64,000 nucleotides of DNA from Oryza sativa Japonica Group (GCF_034140825.1 NC_089041.1:3296001-3360000), one strand, 5' to 3'. Positions 22,317 to 34,696 are shown, numbered from the stretch's first letter. Notes: a model not told the origin generated them from the letters alone. A program made the numbers and translations.

Positions 22317-25300
22317 ATGGGCGTCTCCGCCCTGCTGCTCCTCCTCCTCGCCGCGGCCGCCACCGCCGCGCCGCCGGAGCAGCCCGCATTGTCCGCTACT
22401 CCCTCCTCCGCCGCCGCCGCCAACAACAGCAGCGGTGGTGGTGGTGGTGCGGCGAGCAACGGGGTGAACTCGAACTCGGTGCTGGTGGCGCTGCTGGACT
22501 CGCACTACACGGAGCTGGCCGAGCTGGTGGAGAAGGCGCTGCTGCTGCAGACGCTGGAGGACGCCGTCGGGAAGGGGAACGTCACCATCTTCGCGCCGCG
22601 GAACGAGGCGCTCGAGCGCGACCTCGACCCGGAGTTTCGCCGCTTCCTCCTCGAGCCCCGCAACCTCCGCTCGCTGCAGCGGCTCCTCCTCTTCCACGTC
22701 CTCCCCGCCCGCCTCCACGCCTCCGACTCCTCCTCCCCCGACTTCCCCTCCTCCCACCCCACCCTCTCCGGCGAGCGCGTCGACCTCTCCGCCTCGCCGA
22801 TGCGGGTCGGCGCCGCGGCGGTCACGCGGCCCGACGCGGTGGTGCGCCCCGACGGCGTCATCCACGGGATCGAGCGGCTGCTGGTCCCGCGCTCCGTGCA
22901 GGAGGATTTCAACCGCCGCCGCAGCCTCGCCGCGATCTCGGCGGTGCTCCCGACGGGGGCGCCCGAGGTGGATCCGAGGACGCACCGCCTCAAGAAGCCC
23001 GCGCCGCCCGTCCCCCCCGGCGCGCCGCCGGTGCTGCCGATCTGGGACGCGATGGCGCCGGGCCCATCCATCGCGCCGGCCCCCGCGCCGGGGCCCGGGT
23101 CCGGGAAACACCACTTCGACGGGCACAGCCAGGTGAAGGACTTCATCCAGACGCTCCTCCTCTACGGCGGCTACAACGAGCTCGCCGACATCCTCGTCAA
23201 CCTCACCTCGCTCGCCACCGAGATGGGCCGCCTCGTCTCCGAGGGGTACGTGCTCACCGTGCTGGCGCCCAACGACGAGGCCATGGCGCGGCTCACCACC
23301 GACCAGCTCAGCGAGCCGGGGTCGCCGGAGAACATCCTCTACTACCACATGATCCCGGAGTACCAGACGGAGGAGAGCATGTACAACGCGGTGCGCCGCT
23401 TCGGGAAGGTGAGGTACGACACGCTGCGGCTGCCCAACAAGGTGACGGCGAGGGAGGCCGACGGGTCGGTCAAGTTCGGCCATGGCGAGGGCTCCGCCTA
23501 CCTGTTCGACCCGGACATCTACACCGACGGGAGGATCTCCGTGCAGGGCATCGACGCCGTGCTCTTCCCTCCCAAGGACACCGCCACCGGCGGCGAAGGC
23601 TCAGGCTCCGGCTCGTCGGGCGCCGCTCCCGCCAGGAAGGCCCCCGCCGTCACCGCCCACTCCAAGTCCAAGCTCCGACGAGGTCAGTAAAAAAATATAA
23701 TTAGCAATGCTGGTTAATTAATTTGTTGTGATTACTGATTAGTACACTTGAGAGGGTAAAAACGGAAGTGAGTGTCGGTGCGGGGTGTTTTTACTGTTGG
23801 AGGTAGTGGGTCGCTGTCGCGGGCAGTTTGCCGGGAATCGAAGCAAAAGACGCATCCAGCTAGCCAAGCATCTCACCAACATTTTTTTTTGGAGTTAATT
23901 AGTATAGCAAAGTACTCTTATTAAATAATGATAAATATTACTCCACTTAATCATGGCCCGGCCTCCATCTTAATCGATTCATTTAGCTCAGCTTAGCTGT
24001 GTCACGTTGAAGTCTTTAGGACAGTCAGCTAGTGTGGGACCCGCAGCACAGCGACCATAAATTGGCGGCACGTTATTCCGTTGGGTGGGGGAGCGAGGTA
24101 AATAAATGCAAGCTAGGTGCCGTGGTTAATTATTGCTCCCATCTATTCTTTATAGTAATATTTCATCTTGGCACATGCATAATTAATTGTACTTATCATC
24201 CATTTAAACATGCTACTAATCATTCCTCGTAAACAAGCGATTCATTAATATTTATATTTCTAGATACCCATATAGCCAATCTTGAGTAGAGAAATAGAGA
24301 GTCACGCATTAATTTCGAGAAAGTCATTAAGATGATAGTCATATTTTTAAATCTGAAAATTTTATTTTTAATAGTCATATTTCAATCCAACAACTTATCA
24401 TCTTAATGGCTTTATTGGATTTAATGCATGACTCTTCATTTTTCCACACAAGATTGGCTACATAGGCATCGAGAAATGTAAATATTAATGAATCGCTTGT
24501 TTACGAGGAATAGTAGCATGTTTAAATAGATGATAAGTACAATCACTTATCCTTGGTCTGTGTGCCAAGATAAAATATAACTATCATAAATAGATGGAGG
24601 AAGTAAAATTTTTAGATTTAAAAATATGACTAATAAAAGTAATAAAAGTAGATGGAGGGAGGGAGTACTATTTAATTAACCCGTGATTTGTTGGAGGAAA
24701 CCGAGTGAGTCCGTACGCGGCGGGGGAGACAGCGAGGGCTGAGCTGTCGGTTGACACCGACGGCTCAACCCAACTGAGCTGGATTGCCTTAGATGGGGCC
24801 CAGCTGTCAGTGTGACGGTCCGTGCGTTGGTGGATCGATCATTCATGCCTTCATGGTGCCCTCGTGATTCGGGAAGGGGGTAGTTACGCCGCTGACTCGT
24901 GGGCCCGGGTTGGTGTCGCTTTGTTGTTCTTGCTGGGCCCCGCTCGTCTGTGTCTGGGAGGGCTGTACTCCACCTGTCTGGGCCTCGCTTCCTCTGTCTC
25001 TCTCTCGCACAGTCGCTGGAATGGATGCAGCTGAAACACCATTGTTTTATCCGATTTACTACTTTGCAATATCTGAATTTTGACATAGCGATTAGCCTAT
25101 TATTAATTACTACTATGCGATCGTGGCCTGAATTTTGACATAGCTATGAATTGTGTTATGGGATGTAAAGAAAATGGGAGACAACTGAAAAACAGGAGTA
25201 GTTGACACTGATGTAATGTAGAGATGCTTGCTACTTGTGCCATAATATTCTAGAAGTATTATGGAATAGCCAAATGTGATGTCCATTGCAAGCAAAGATT

Positions 25301-25626
25301 ACAAGCAAAGATTACAAGGGTCACTGTTGATAGATATAGATTATTGTCATCAGGGGGTGATGTGACTTAGTACCAATAATTTGATGGAACCAATTTAACA
25401 CCGACACAACAATATAAAGACACAGTACTGATTCTGCAACTAATTAGTATTTACTAATATACAATTGCTGTCATCTATCTCCATGGCTTTACGGTTTGTT
25501 ATTTTAAAATTCCTTTCAGATCTCCTAAAAATCATTTTGCTTCATGTTGCAGGGAAGTTGTTGGAAGGGGCATGCCAAGTGATGGGCTTCCTAGGCCGAA
25601 GATCGCGATTCGCGAGCTGCCAATAG
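22317..25626 (+). CDS. Fasciclin-like arabinogalactan protein (two FAS1 domains)
   Basis: Two exons, 22317-23682 and 25553-25626 (1440 nt, 479 residues), joined in phase 1 across a 1.87-kb intron. Residues 1-18 ([18 protein letters not shown]) are a secretion signal. FAS1 domain 1 lies at about 47-190 (VTIFAPRNEALERDLDPEF, LLLFHVLPARLH). A proline-rich arabinogalactan-type glycomodule follows (PSIAPAPAPGPGSG, near 245-258). FAS1 domain 2 is at about 268-415 (YVLTVLAPNDEAM, NILYYHMIPEYQ). Exon 2 adds KLLEGACQVMGFLGRRSRF, seen at the C terminus of the FLA15-18-like subgroup, which lacks a GPI-anchor signal. Without exon 2 the frame would end at a false stop just after the donor. The product is expected at the cell surface or wall. 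Exon 1 is extremely GC-rich, usual for grass genes. The intron holds a large fold-back MITE. Confidence 0.93.
24136..24603. mobile_element. Fold-back MITE inside the FLA intron
   Basis: The two halves are inverted copies of about 150-200 bases. For example GCTACTAATCATTCCTCG and CAAGCGATTCATTAATATTT on the left recur reversed on the right, and CATCTTGGCACA mirrors TGTGCCAAGATA. The right end GATGGAGGAAG is followed by TA. A further related piece runs to about 24668 (GATGGAGGGAGGGAGTA). The transcript could form a long hairpin. Confidence 0.7.
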
Positions 25627-26145
25627 ACTACGACAATGGCTTGATGGACAAATATGTATATCTGCCACTGCTTTTTGCTCAACTCATGACGCTGAAACAT
25701 GAACCGAAATGAAGGCTACAGATGATGATTGGTTGGATGGATGAATGGACGAACAAATTGATGATGGTTTTACATAAGCTTAATTAAGAGGAAGAAATAA
25801 GGTGTCATGAGAACGAGTTGAGAGAGACGGATGGCAGACATTCTGGTTGGTTGTTGGAGGTGGAAAAAAAAAAGGATGGAAATTTGTTTATACTGGTCAG
25901 TGAAGATCAAACACCGATGTATAGCAATTAAACTTTTCTATTTTTTTATTTGTTTTATTTTATTTTGTTGATGATGATGTTCAGCGCTTTTTGATAATGA
26001 GGAATGCCAAAAACAAAAATTGCAGTGTTCATGGACCTTTATCTTCGTCTCCTTTCTCCATGTTTGACCACTGATTTTGTCTAAAAAAACAAAAAAATGA
26101 TGCATCAAAGGGATAAAATTGCTATACTTCATGGCATAAATCAAA
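25627..26145 (+). other. 3' region of the FLA gene
   Basis: Downstream of the FLA stop; it should contain the 3' UTR. No other feature recognised. Confidence 0.4.
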
Positions 26146-26159
26146 TCACAGAAACGAGG

Positions 26160-26630
26160 CATAGATCTTGTCAGCTCCATCAAAATAACCAAACCCTATG
26201 TATTTAGCTTCCAGGCATGATTCCTGCATGAAGCCGTTGTGGATCAATGGTACAATGGAGCATTCGCAAACCGAACTCCTGCAATCTGGACAACACCACG
26301 GTGATCTTCCTTGCAAAGATACATTTCTTAGCAACTTTGTAACCATCTGCAGAAGCCAATGCATCTACTGAGGTCAGAGGACAAAATCCAGCAACTACCG
26401 TCTGCTTTGGTTCTATCCTCATTGTCTTGAGCACGGTTGAATTCCTGAGAATATGAAGCAGCAGCTCCAGTTGATCCTTCAAACCAAAAAAAACCAGTGG
26501 CATTCACCCGTTTGAGATGGGGGTAAGGGTGAGAAGGGAGGCTCCGAAGTTCGCCATGGCGCTTACGATACGGAAGACGGTCGGAGGACATCCACATTTC
26601 CATCCACATCTGTCAAATTGGCGAATATGT
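26160..26630 (-). pseudogene. Orphan FBD exon of an F-box gene, antisense relic
   Basis: On the minus strand a GACAG acceptor-like site precedes MWMEMWMSSDRLPYRKRHGE, then LRSLPSHPYPHLKRVNATGF. This matches the last exon of F-box copies A and B (MWMPYDNQHYCEDHGVLRSL). The frame then shifts once, within or next to a run of A residues near 26490, and continues as FGLKDQLELLLHILRNSTVL and MRIEPKQTVVAGF. No F-box or LRR exons are found beside it. It is a relic of a third family member. A Stowaway MITE follows closely. Confidence 0.8.
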
Positions 26631-26699
26631 ATCATAGCGAATCCGAGTCCTCTCCATGGGAGTGGTGTATGTAACATAATATTTTTTTTCTCTTTTATA

Positions 26700-26934
26700 C
26701 TCCCTCCGTTTCGAAATGTTTGACACCGTTGACTTTTTAGCACATGTTTGACCGTTCATCCTATTCAAAAACTTTTGTGAAATATGTAAAATTATATGCC
26801 TACATAAAAGTATATTTAACAATGAATTAAATGATAGGAAAAGAATTAATAATTACTTAAATTTTTTGAATAAGATGAATGGTCAAACATGTGCTAAAAA
26901 GTCAACGGTGTAAAACATTTCGAAACGGAGGGAG
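26700..26934. mobile_element. Stowaway MITE (Tc1/mariner type), 235 bp
   Basis: Ends are CTCCCTCCGTTTCGAAATGT and its inverted relative CATTTCGAAACGGAGGGAG, flanked by TA on both sides (26698-26699 and 26935-26936). The arms match over about 80 bases (ACATGTTTGACC, AAAGTCAACGGTG). Confidence 0.9.
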
Positions 26935-27052
26935 TACTAAATATTTGACTTTTAGAACAAGAATTTGAACAACCTACATAATCTAACTCCGACTCCTAAA
27001 TATTTTGTCCGTCGAAGAATTTGAACAACCTACGCAATTTAATTCGAAGAAT

Positions 27053-27056
<4 letters not shown>

Positions 27057-27102
<46 letters not shown>
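27057..27102. repeat. (AT)n microsatellite
   Basis: About 23 AT units without interruption. Just before it the phrase GAATTTGAACAACCTAC occurs twice. Confidence 0.95.
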
Positions 27103-27105
<3 letters not shown>

Positions 27106-27565
27106 TTTGTTATACTAAGTTATATTTTATCCCAACCTAAATTGATTTATTTTACAACGGAGGAAGTAGTATAGGTTTTGAGTGTAGAGACCTGAACATA
27201 CTCTACCCTTCTAATTTATTTTTTCAAATCACTCTGAAGGTTCCGTTCCTTTTTCAAAACTATTTTATTGGACTCCAACCTTAAAAAAAAGATAAAATAG
27301 AGATAGAGCTGTAGATAAAGCAACCCTAACACAGTTTTTCTCCGTACGCCATCCGTCCATGAGAGAAAAAAAAGAATTTTGGCTTTATAATCTCTGACAC
27401 CAGTAGTTTTTTTTATAGGAGTACGTTGTTGTTGTTGATGTGATGTTTTTTGGAAAAAAAAAATTTAGGAACTAGCCATAATATAAGAGAATATCGAGCA
27501 TGGTGTGACCGTGGGATTAGTATAAAATGTACTGCTCCAGAGTCCAGATCACTCGGAATATAGGG
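27103..27565. other. AT-rich intergenic stretch
   Basis: No feature recognised besides simple A/T runs. Confidence 0.4.
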
Positions 27566-28050
27566 CCTGTTAGCATTAATCATGACTTGCGCATGTTTTA
27601 AATTATCAGCATTAGTTAGTTGTGTATGTGTGTCATGCGCGTAGTGAAGTACTGCATATATGTTGCATGCGTGTAGGAGATTAGCTCAGTTAACAGCCAT
27701 GTGTTGGAGATTAGTTGACTGAGTAATTAGCTGACTGAGTAATTAGCTTGTGTGGTTAGTGAGCGCGGCAAGTTAGTAATTAGTTAGCTGCATGCATGCT
27801 TGTTAGTTGTGCACGTTCGGCGTGACTCGTGGTCAGTAGCCATGCAAGAGTTAGGGGCTCACGCATGTAGATGTAGATCGTGCGTATGTGCGCATGAAGA
27901 CCCGGGTAGTGGTTGCTCCCATATACAGCATGTAAACAGGTTATATAAGCCAGGTACTCGTTTGTTTGAGTTGTGTGTGAGTCACAGAGAAAATATAAAG
28001 GCATTCGTTGCCGAAGCCTGTGTGTGCGTTATTACTATTTTGTGTTTCAT
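27566..28050 (+). mobile_element. Possible solo LTR fossil (weak)
   Basis: Starts TGTTAGCATT and contains a TATATAAG-like promoter box near 27942, followed by a region that could be a leader and termination area. No internal retroelement domains are present on either side. Family cannot be assigned; age looks moderate to old. Confidence 0.25.
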
Positions 28051-28119
28051 GAGCAAGCTTTTGAGGTGTGGTAAGGCTTTCTCCCGGTTGAGCCAACGTC
28101 TCCTGGTTTTGAGCCAACA

Positions 28120-28333
28120 AGGCCTATTTAAACCCAGCTTCAACTTCTAAATATAACTCCAGTAGTTAAGTCTGGAGTGGAGTTGTGGAGCTGCTTAAAC
28201 CCAGCTCCACAACTCTAGTACATTTTGTGAGAGAGCTCCACCTATCTCCACTCCCAGTTTTGGTGGAGTTAAAACTGTTTGGCTGAGCTCCACCTGAGCT
28301 GGAGCTGGAGCTAGAGCTGTGCCAAACAGACCT
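28120..28333. mobile_element. hAT-like MITE rich in AGCTCCA motifs
   Basis: Left end AGGCCTATTTAAACCCAGCT and reversed right end AGGTCTGTTTGGCACAGCTC are inverted relatives. The interior contains repeated GAGCTCCA/TGGAGCT words, a style I know from grass hAT MITEs. The 8-bp duplication is not clear. Confidence 0.5.
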
Positions 28334-28714
28334 ATAATACAACTGTGTACAATATACACTAGACTGATTGTTGTGATACCATGTGGTAACTTCACATTAA
28401 TTTAATGTCCAGTCCTGGCATTGTACATACTACTCCTACAAGCACTCGAAATGCATGTATGAGTATATATATCCCTGTGATCTTAGACACTGAAAACGGT
28501 GTTGATCCAATAGAAACTACTGCAAATCAATTACTTTCGGACGTGGTGGCCTCTGGCAGTACTGCCTGCCGTTCGACATGTCGGTTTCTTCATACCTGCA
28601 AATTACGCATCCGCTCACAAGATCAATCCCTCTGATTAATTAGCTAGTACTGTAGTACTCCGTAACATTTTGGGACGGAGTAGTAGAGAGCTTGCTTTGA
28701 CGTTCTTATATATA

Positions 28715-28948
28715 GTCCCTCCGTTTTTTAATAAATGACGCCGTTGACTTTTTCTCACATGTTTGACCATTCGTCTTATTTAAAAATTTTATGCAAATGC
28801 ATAAGATATAAATCACACTTAAAATACTATGAGTGATAAAACAACTTATAACAAAATAAATTATAATTACGTAAATTTTTTGAATAAGACGAATGGTCAA
28901 ACATGTGAGAAAAAGTCAACGGCGTCATCTATTAAAAAACGGAGGTAG
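28715..28948. mobile_element. Stowaway MITE, 234 bp
   Basis: GTCCCTCCGTTTTTTAATAA at the left mirrors TTAAAAAACGGAGGTAG at the right. TA flanks both ends (28713-28714, 28949-28950). It shares TCACATGTTTGACCATTCGT with the 26.7-kb copy family. Confidence 0.85.
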
Positions 28949-29449
28949 TACGTAAGGATGAATATCATATGTGATCAAATTATATATAATCAGTATACGT
29001 GCTAGCTATATATATATATGGGGGTGTATGTGAGCGTGGTGTATGTGTGTTTGTACCTGAAAAAACTATACACCCTCTGTCAAAATAAAAGATATTTTTT
29101 AGGATAATGTCCAGATTCATTCATATAAATTATTTTTTTTAAAGATGGGGATAAAATATTTGTATCTGTTAAAATATAAGCGCTCCGAATCTAGATATGC
29201 ACTAGTGTATATTTTAGACGGAGGGCTTAGTCAGTATTTATAGGCACGCAGCTAATTTACCGAGTTTGACGACCGTCAGGCCGGAGGAGGACAACTAGCG
29301 GTTGTAGTTGCTGACTTATGCCCATCCTGCACAATAACCTGAAATGCCAGGGACAGATGCTTCATTAGATACTCCTATTTGATTTTTTATGTTTAGAATT
29401 ATATTGGCTTTAGTCGAATATCTAGAAAGTTTGTATTGATTAATTAATT

Positions 29450-29672
29450 CTCCCTCCAATTTTTAATAAATGATCATTCACTTTTACTATCAGTTAATCA
29501 TTCTTCTTATTCAATTTATTTATTTAAATATACTAAAATGTAAATCACATTTAAAGTATATTCAGATAAAATAAATCACAACCAAATAAACAATAATTAT
29601 ATATTTTTATAACATTAATGGTTAAATGTACTCAAAGTTAATGGCGTTATCTATTAAAAGCTAAAGGTACTT
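29450..29672. repeat. Degraded Stowaway-like MITE
   Basis: Begins TCCCTCCAATTTTTAATAAA and ends TATCTATTAAAAGCTAAAGG. The arms are recognisable but diverged, suggesting an old copy. Confidence 0.55.
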
Positions 29673-29968
29673 GGTTTAAAAAGTGAATTTATTTTGAGGA
29701 GTACTGTTATCTTTATCATAAAGTATAAGAGATAAAAAATAGTACTATCATAGTATATTTCGAGACAGAGAGAATACCATGATACTATAAATCAAAACTG
29801 AAGTACCTTCTCATTTCGAATTACAAACATTTTAGCATATCCATCACTCGTCTAGATTCACTGACATGTGAATATATATAAGTAACACATAAATCCATAT
29901 ATATGAATCTATTCAAAACTCAAACGTCTAATAATGTGAAATACTAGTATATATGAAGAAGTACATAT

Positions 29969-30449
29969 ACCTGCAGCTGGAGCAAGTGATGCAGGCGGTG
30001 CGCGGTGTCGATCTGGGCGACGACGGGAAGGATGCGGTCGTACGCCTCGTCCAGGTTCATCCTCACCACGCTCAGCTGCTCGCCGTGGCGGTCGCACCTC
30101 ACGAACCGGCAGGGCCAGCGGCTGCTCGTGCAGCCGAGGACGACTCTCTCCGCCTCCTTGACCCACGCGTCCACCTGCCCGGCGAGCACCGCCCTGACCT
30201 CCGCCGACACCGCCGCCGCCTTCGCCAGCGCCGGCGCCGGGCCAGCCGCCGGCACTCGTCCTTGTTCCGGCGGGTCCTCGCCGCCCTCCAACACAGCAGC
30301 GCGACCACCATCACCGGAAACACAAGAACGATGGCCGCCGGCAAGTTGTTTGGGTCACACGCCGCCGGTGGTGCGCCGCCGCCGTCTAAGCCGGCCATGG
30401 ATGGCTGCCTGCTGCCGGAAGTCGACGGCAATAACCTGCCGCCGGCCAT
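29969..30449 (-). pseudogene. Fragment of a plant membrane-protein gene with one frame break
   Basis: On the minus strand ATG 30449 opens MAGGRLLPSTSGSRQPSMAG, followed by a hydrophobic span PAAIVLVFPVMVVALLCW (one membrane helix) and ARTRRNKDECRRLA. The protein-like reading then moves to another frame near 30245, giving GPAPALAKAAAVSAEVRAVL and later VVLGCTSSRWPCRFVRCDRH and LSVVRMNLDEAYDRILPVVA. It runs into CTGCAG followed by GTATATG, a likely splice donor at about 29970. No next exon is visible downstream. Codon bias is GC-rich and gene-like. I do not recognise the family. Either a frameshifted remnant or a gene with a very small intron at the switch. Confidence 0.5.
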
Positions 30450-30906
30450 ATACGCGTACTCCTACGTGCTACGCTAATTAATTATAGCTAGGTTTGGCCA
30501 CTGATCAGCTGGTTGAATTGGTTGACGCCTATCTCTCTCCTCACTCCACTAATATACTGGCTTCTGAGCTTGGGCTCAAACTACTGAAGTGTGATGAATA
30601 TATAAAGTTAGTGAAGGCTGTATGTCACAATCTTAAGTCAACGGTTATACAGTTTTTCGTTAACTTTGGATGCAGATTCACAAATATAATTCAATAATTT
30701 TAGAAACTTTTCATGTTGTGTGCGTCTTTAGTAGTTGGTGCGCTCATTTTTTTTTTAAGATTGTGTTTCACTGTTGTAATAATTGGCTGTAGCTTCTTGA
30801 TTAAAGGTTAATATTGTATTCTATTATTAAAAAAACTCCTCCACTAATATAGACTTGTGGAGATGGATTTTTCATCTCTCACGAGAGGCTTTCTCTCTCT
30901 CACTCT

Positions 30907-32090
<1,184 letters not shown>

Positions 32091-32162
32091 GGGTCCATAG
32101 CTCAGTGGTAGAGCAATTGACTGCAGATCAATAGGTTACCGGTTCGAACCCGGTTGGGCCCT
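32091..32162 (+). tRNA. tRNA-Cys (anticodon GCA)
   Basis: 72 nt fold into a full cloverleaf. The acceptor stem is GGGTCCA with TGGGCCC, then discriminator T. The D arm is GCTC-AGTGGTAGA-GAGC and the anticodon loop CTGCAGA, giving anticodon GCA. The T arm is ACCGG-TTCGAAC-CCGGT. Internal box A (TAGCTCAGTGG) and box B (GGTTCGAACC) are intact. CCA is not encoded, as expected for a nuclear gene. Runs of T follow within 10 bases and serve as the Pol III terminator. Confidence 0.96.
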
Positions 32163-32450
32163 TGCTATTTTTATTTTATTATTTTATTTTCAAGTTCTTT
32201 TTTAAGTTCTTGTTTTTTATTATCAAGCTCTTGTTTTTTATTTTTATTTTATTTTCAAGTTCTTTTTTATTTTATTATTTTATTTTCAAGTTCTTTTTTA
32301 AGTTCTTGTTTTTTATTTTCAAGCTCTTGTTTTTTATTTTTATTTTATTTTCAAGTTCTTTTTTTAGTTCTTGTTTTTTTATTGTTCTTTTTTTTATTGT
32401 TTTCAATTTCTTTTATTTTAGTTTTTTTTATCTTTTCACGTACGAACTGC
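32163..32450. repeat. T-rich tandem array, 96-bp period
   Basis: Units containing TTTTATTTTCAAGTTCTTTT and AAGCTCTTGTTTTTTA repeat with an offset of 96 bases, with a partial third copy. The array starts at the tRNA-Cys terminator. Confidence 0.85.
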
Positions 32451-32454
32451 AATT

Positions 32455-32745
32455 AGGCATTGGCAATTATTTTCTTTATCTATTTCATGTAAACTGCAAT
32501 CAGAATCCTCTATTGCAGATTTTATCTGTTCATGTTAACTACAATCAGGTACGGTATTGGCAATTTTTTTTCCTTAACCTATCCATCATGTAAACTGCAA
32601 TCAGAATCCTCTATTTTAAATTTTATCTTTTCATGTTAACTACAATCAGGTATTGGCCTTTCTTTTTCCCCCTTATCTATCCATCGTATAAACTGCAGTC
32701 AAAATCCTCTATTGCAAAGCTCTTCCAATGAAACCTCAACACTAC
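32455..32745. repeat. Tandem array, three units of about 100 bp
   Basis: AAACTGCAATCAGAATCCTC recurs at 32491 and 32592 and, slightly changed, at 32690. GTTAACTACAATCAGGTA recurs between. It is contiguous with the T-rich array but has a different unit. Confidence 0.85.
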
Positions 32746-33225
32746 TATATATGTTACATTTATCTACCCATGATATGTGAACTCCAATAATCAGAATATG
32801 CTCTATTTTTTTAGTGTAATAAATCAGAATATGCTCTATTGCAAAGCTCTTCTGTTAAATCTCAAAACCTTAATTCCGTACGGACCAAACGGACGAACTG
32901 TCCTTCCTGTTGAGAGGATCGCCAGACTTTGGTTGAGTTGGATGGGACACGTGGTTATTTAGATTCGTGGTATTAGAATGTATTTCATCTGATCAAATTA
33001 TTTTATGTTTTATTATACTAAAGTAATATTATATTTTTATGGTGCTTGACATCAAATCACCCAATCAGTGTAGGTAAGGTGAACTATACTGAGCTTAGTA
33101 CACTCCGTCGAAAAAAAAATCTAGGAGGAGGATTACTAGGTTGACTTTTTTTAAAAAAAAATACGGTTGGAGTAGTCGCTTGCATTTAATTTCTATGTGA
33201 TGAAATACCACGTAGTAGCACATGG
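32746..33225. other. Intergenic stretch, nothing recognised
   Basis: AT-rich, no supported gene. Confidence 0.4.
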
Positions 33226-33318
33226 TTGTGTTTAGTTTACGCCAAAATTGAAAATTTAGTTGAAATTGAAACGATGTGATGAAAAAGTTGTAAGTTTGAA
33301 GAAAAATTTGAAACTAAA
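33226..33318. repeat. Short MITE ending in GTGTTTAGTTTA / TAAACACGGCC
   Basis: Left TTGTGTTTAGTTTACGCCAA and right GAAACTAAACACGGCC are inverted relatives around TTGAAATTGAAACGATGTGA. I know this pattern from a frequent short rice MITE. Confidence 0.55.
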
Positions 33319-33628
33319 CACGGCCTATATGCATGTGTTTGGTGGTCAAGCGTGTGTGTCTGCTACGTGAGATTATATCTCTAATTTATTCGACACACCT
33401 ACAAGATCCAAACGTATGGCCATGCTAATCTCTCAGTTACAAATAAATTACTTCATTTAAGCTTTATATCAAACACTTGCATATTTAACCTTCAAATTTT
33501 TTAGGACATATTGATCGGTACGGACTACAATGGACCCTCTAGCATATTTAATTTCACTAACGCTTATTTAGCTAAATGTACCGCGTTTACCTTATTTATA
33601 ACGTAAATAAGTAAATCATTTCGTTGAA

Positions 33629-33689
33629 GGGTCCATAGCTCAGTGGTAGAGCAATTGACTGCAGATCAATAGGTCCCCGGTTGGGCCCT
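33629..33689 (+). pseudogene. tRNA-Cys pseudogene lacking the T loop
   Basis: Apart from one base next to the deletion, the sequence equals the tRNA at 32091 except for an 11-base loss in the T arm. The intact copy has CCGGTT-CGAAC-CCGGTT; here only one CCGGTT remains. The acceptor stem, D arm and GCA anticodon arm are unchanged, but box B (GGTTCGAACC) is gone, so neither transcription nor folding should be normal. The deletion matches slippage or recombination between the two CCGGTT repeats. Confidence 0.93.
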
Positions 33690-33871
33690 TTTTCTTTTTG
33701 TTTTAAATTACATCGCACAGTTTAAATTTTTAAATTTGCATTGCTTTGTCGGTTAGGAATTAATTTTTTTAAAAAATCACCCGAATTTTTAATACCATCT
33801 ATCAACGGATTCATCATGCAGAATTTAAAATTGCTTTGCCTGTTCGGAATTAAATCTAAAACTGCGTTGCG

Positions 33872-33957
33872 GAATTTAAGTTCTTGTTTTAGAGAAGTGG
33901 GCAGAATTTAAATGAATTTAAGTTCTCCTTGTTTTAGAGAAGTGGGCAGAATTTAAA
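33872..33957. repeat. Tandem duplication, about 43-bp units
   Basis: GAATTTAAGTTCT followed by TTGTTTTAGAGAAGTGGGCA occurs twice in a row, the second copy with two extra bases. Confidence 0.85.
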
Positions 33958-34151
33958 TCTAAAACTGCGTTGCGTTCCGGAATTTTTTTTTCTCGTTCTA
34001 TCAACGGATTTCATGGGCTTGGCATATGCGATACTCGTACATGTTCCCGTACATTTGATACTTCTGGTTTATGTAAGTTCTTTTTCCCCCTAATTAATCG
34101 CATCGTTTTATTTAAAGTACACGCTCATGTAGCCATTGCAAATACTACTTA

Positions 34152-34278
34152 CTCCGTTTCACAATGTAAAACTCATTTAGATGTTGATGAATCTAAACAT
34201 AGGTATGTGTTTAGATTCATTAACATCTATATGTATGTGAGTAATGCTAGAAAGTCTTATATTATGAAACGAAGGAAG
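34152..34278. mobile_element. Stowaway-type MITE, about 127 bp
   Basis: CTCCGTTTCACAATGTAAAA at the left mirrors TTATGAAACGAAGGAAG at the right. TA lies on both sides. The centre has AGATGTTGATGAATCTAAAC with its inverted partner. Confidence 0.75.
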
Positions 34279-34696
34279 TAATATAAAAGGTTTAGTACGA
34301 TGAGTCTATGAGATGCACATGTGCAGGACCTTCCAGCAAAAAATTCTCAACCATCTCAGGTGCATAATAACAACAGTGGTATCTCATTTAGTCATTACAT
34401 GTCGGCAAGTTATCTGAATCTGAATAACAGTGCTACCTCAATTTGAAGTCGATTCCTTCACGCTCTCGAAATACAAGAATCCGATGAATTGATGCTACAA
34501 ATAATTATGACTCGACACGACAAAAAGAATAAGAACGAACAGTGTTACAAGAAAGCAGCAGATCCATCGAATTCATACCCCTTCCTTCCCATGGAGAATT
34601 TCAGCAGGTGTTAGAAAGTGGAAGCACGCAATATCGCTACCCGACGATTATTTGCAAATTGCAAGCTAGTTACAGCCGATCTCTGCATTCAGGACA

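Noticed and set aside
22242-23483. 413-codon antisense frame opposite the FLA exon
   Set aside because: Shadow of a GC-rich sense exon with no family features; the sense strand has signal peptide and FAS1 domains.
22058-23704. 548-codon frame overlapping the FLA exon in another phase
   Set aside because: Arg/Pro/Ala low complexity; shadow of the real FAS1 frame.
32163-32745. Regularly spaced repeats of about 100 bp considered as a CRISPR-like array
   Set aside because: Units are contiguous tandem repeats without unique spacers, in a plant nuclear context.
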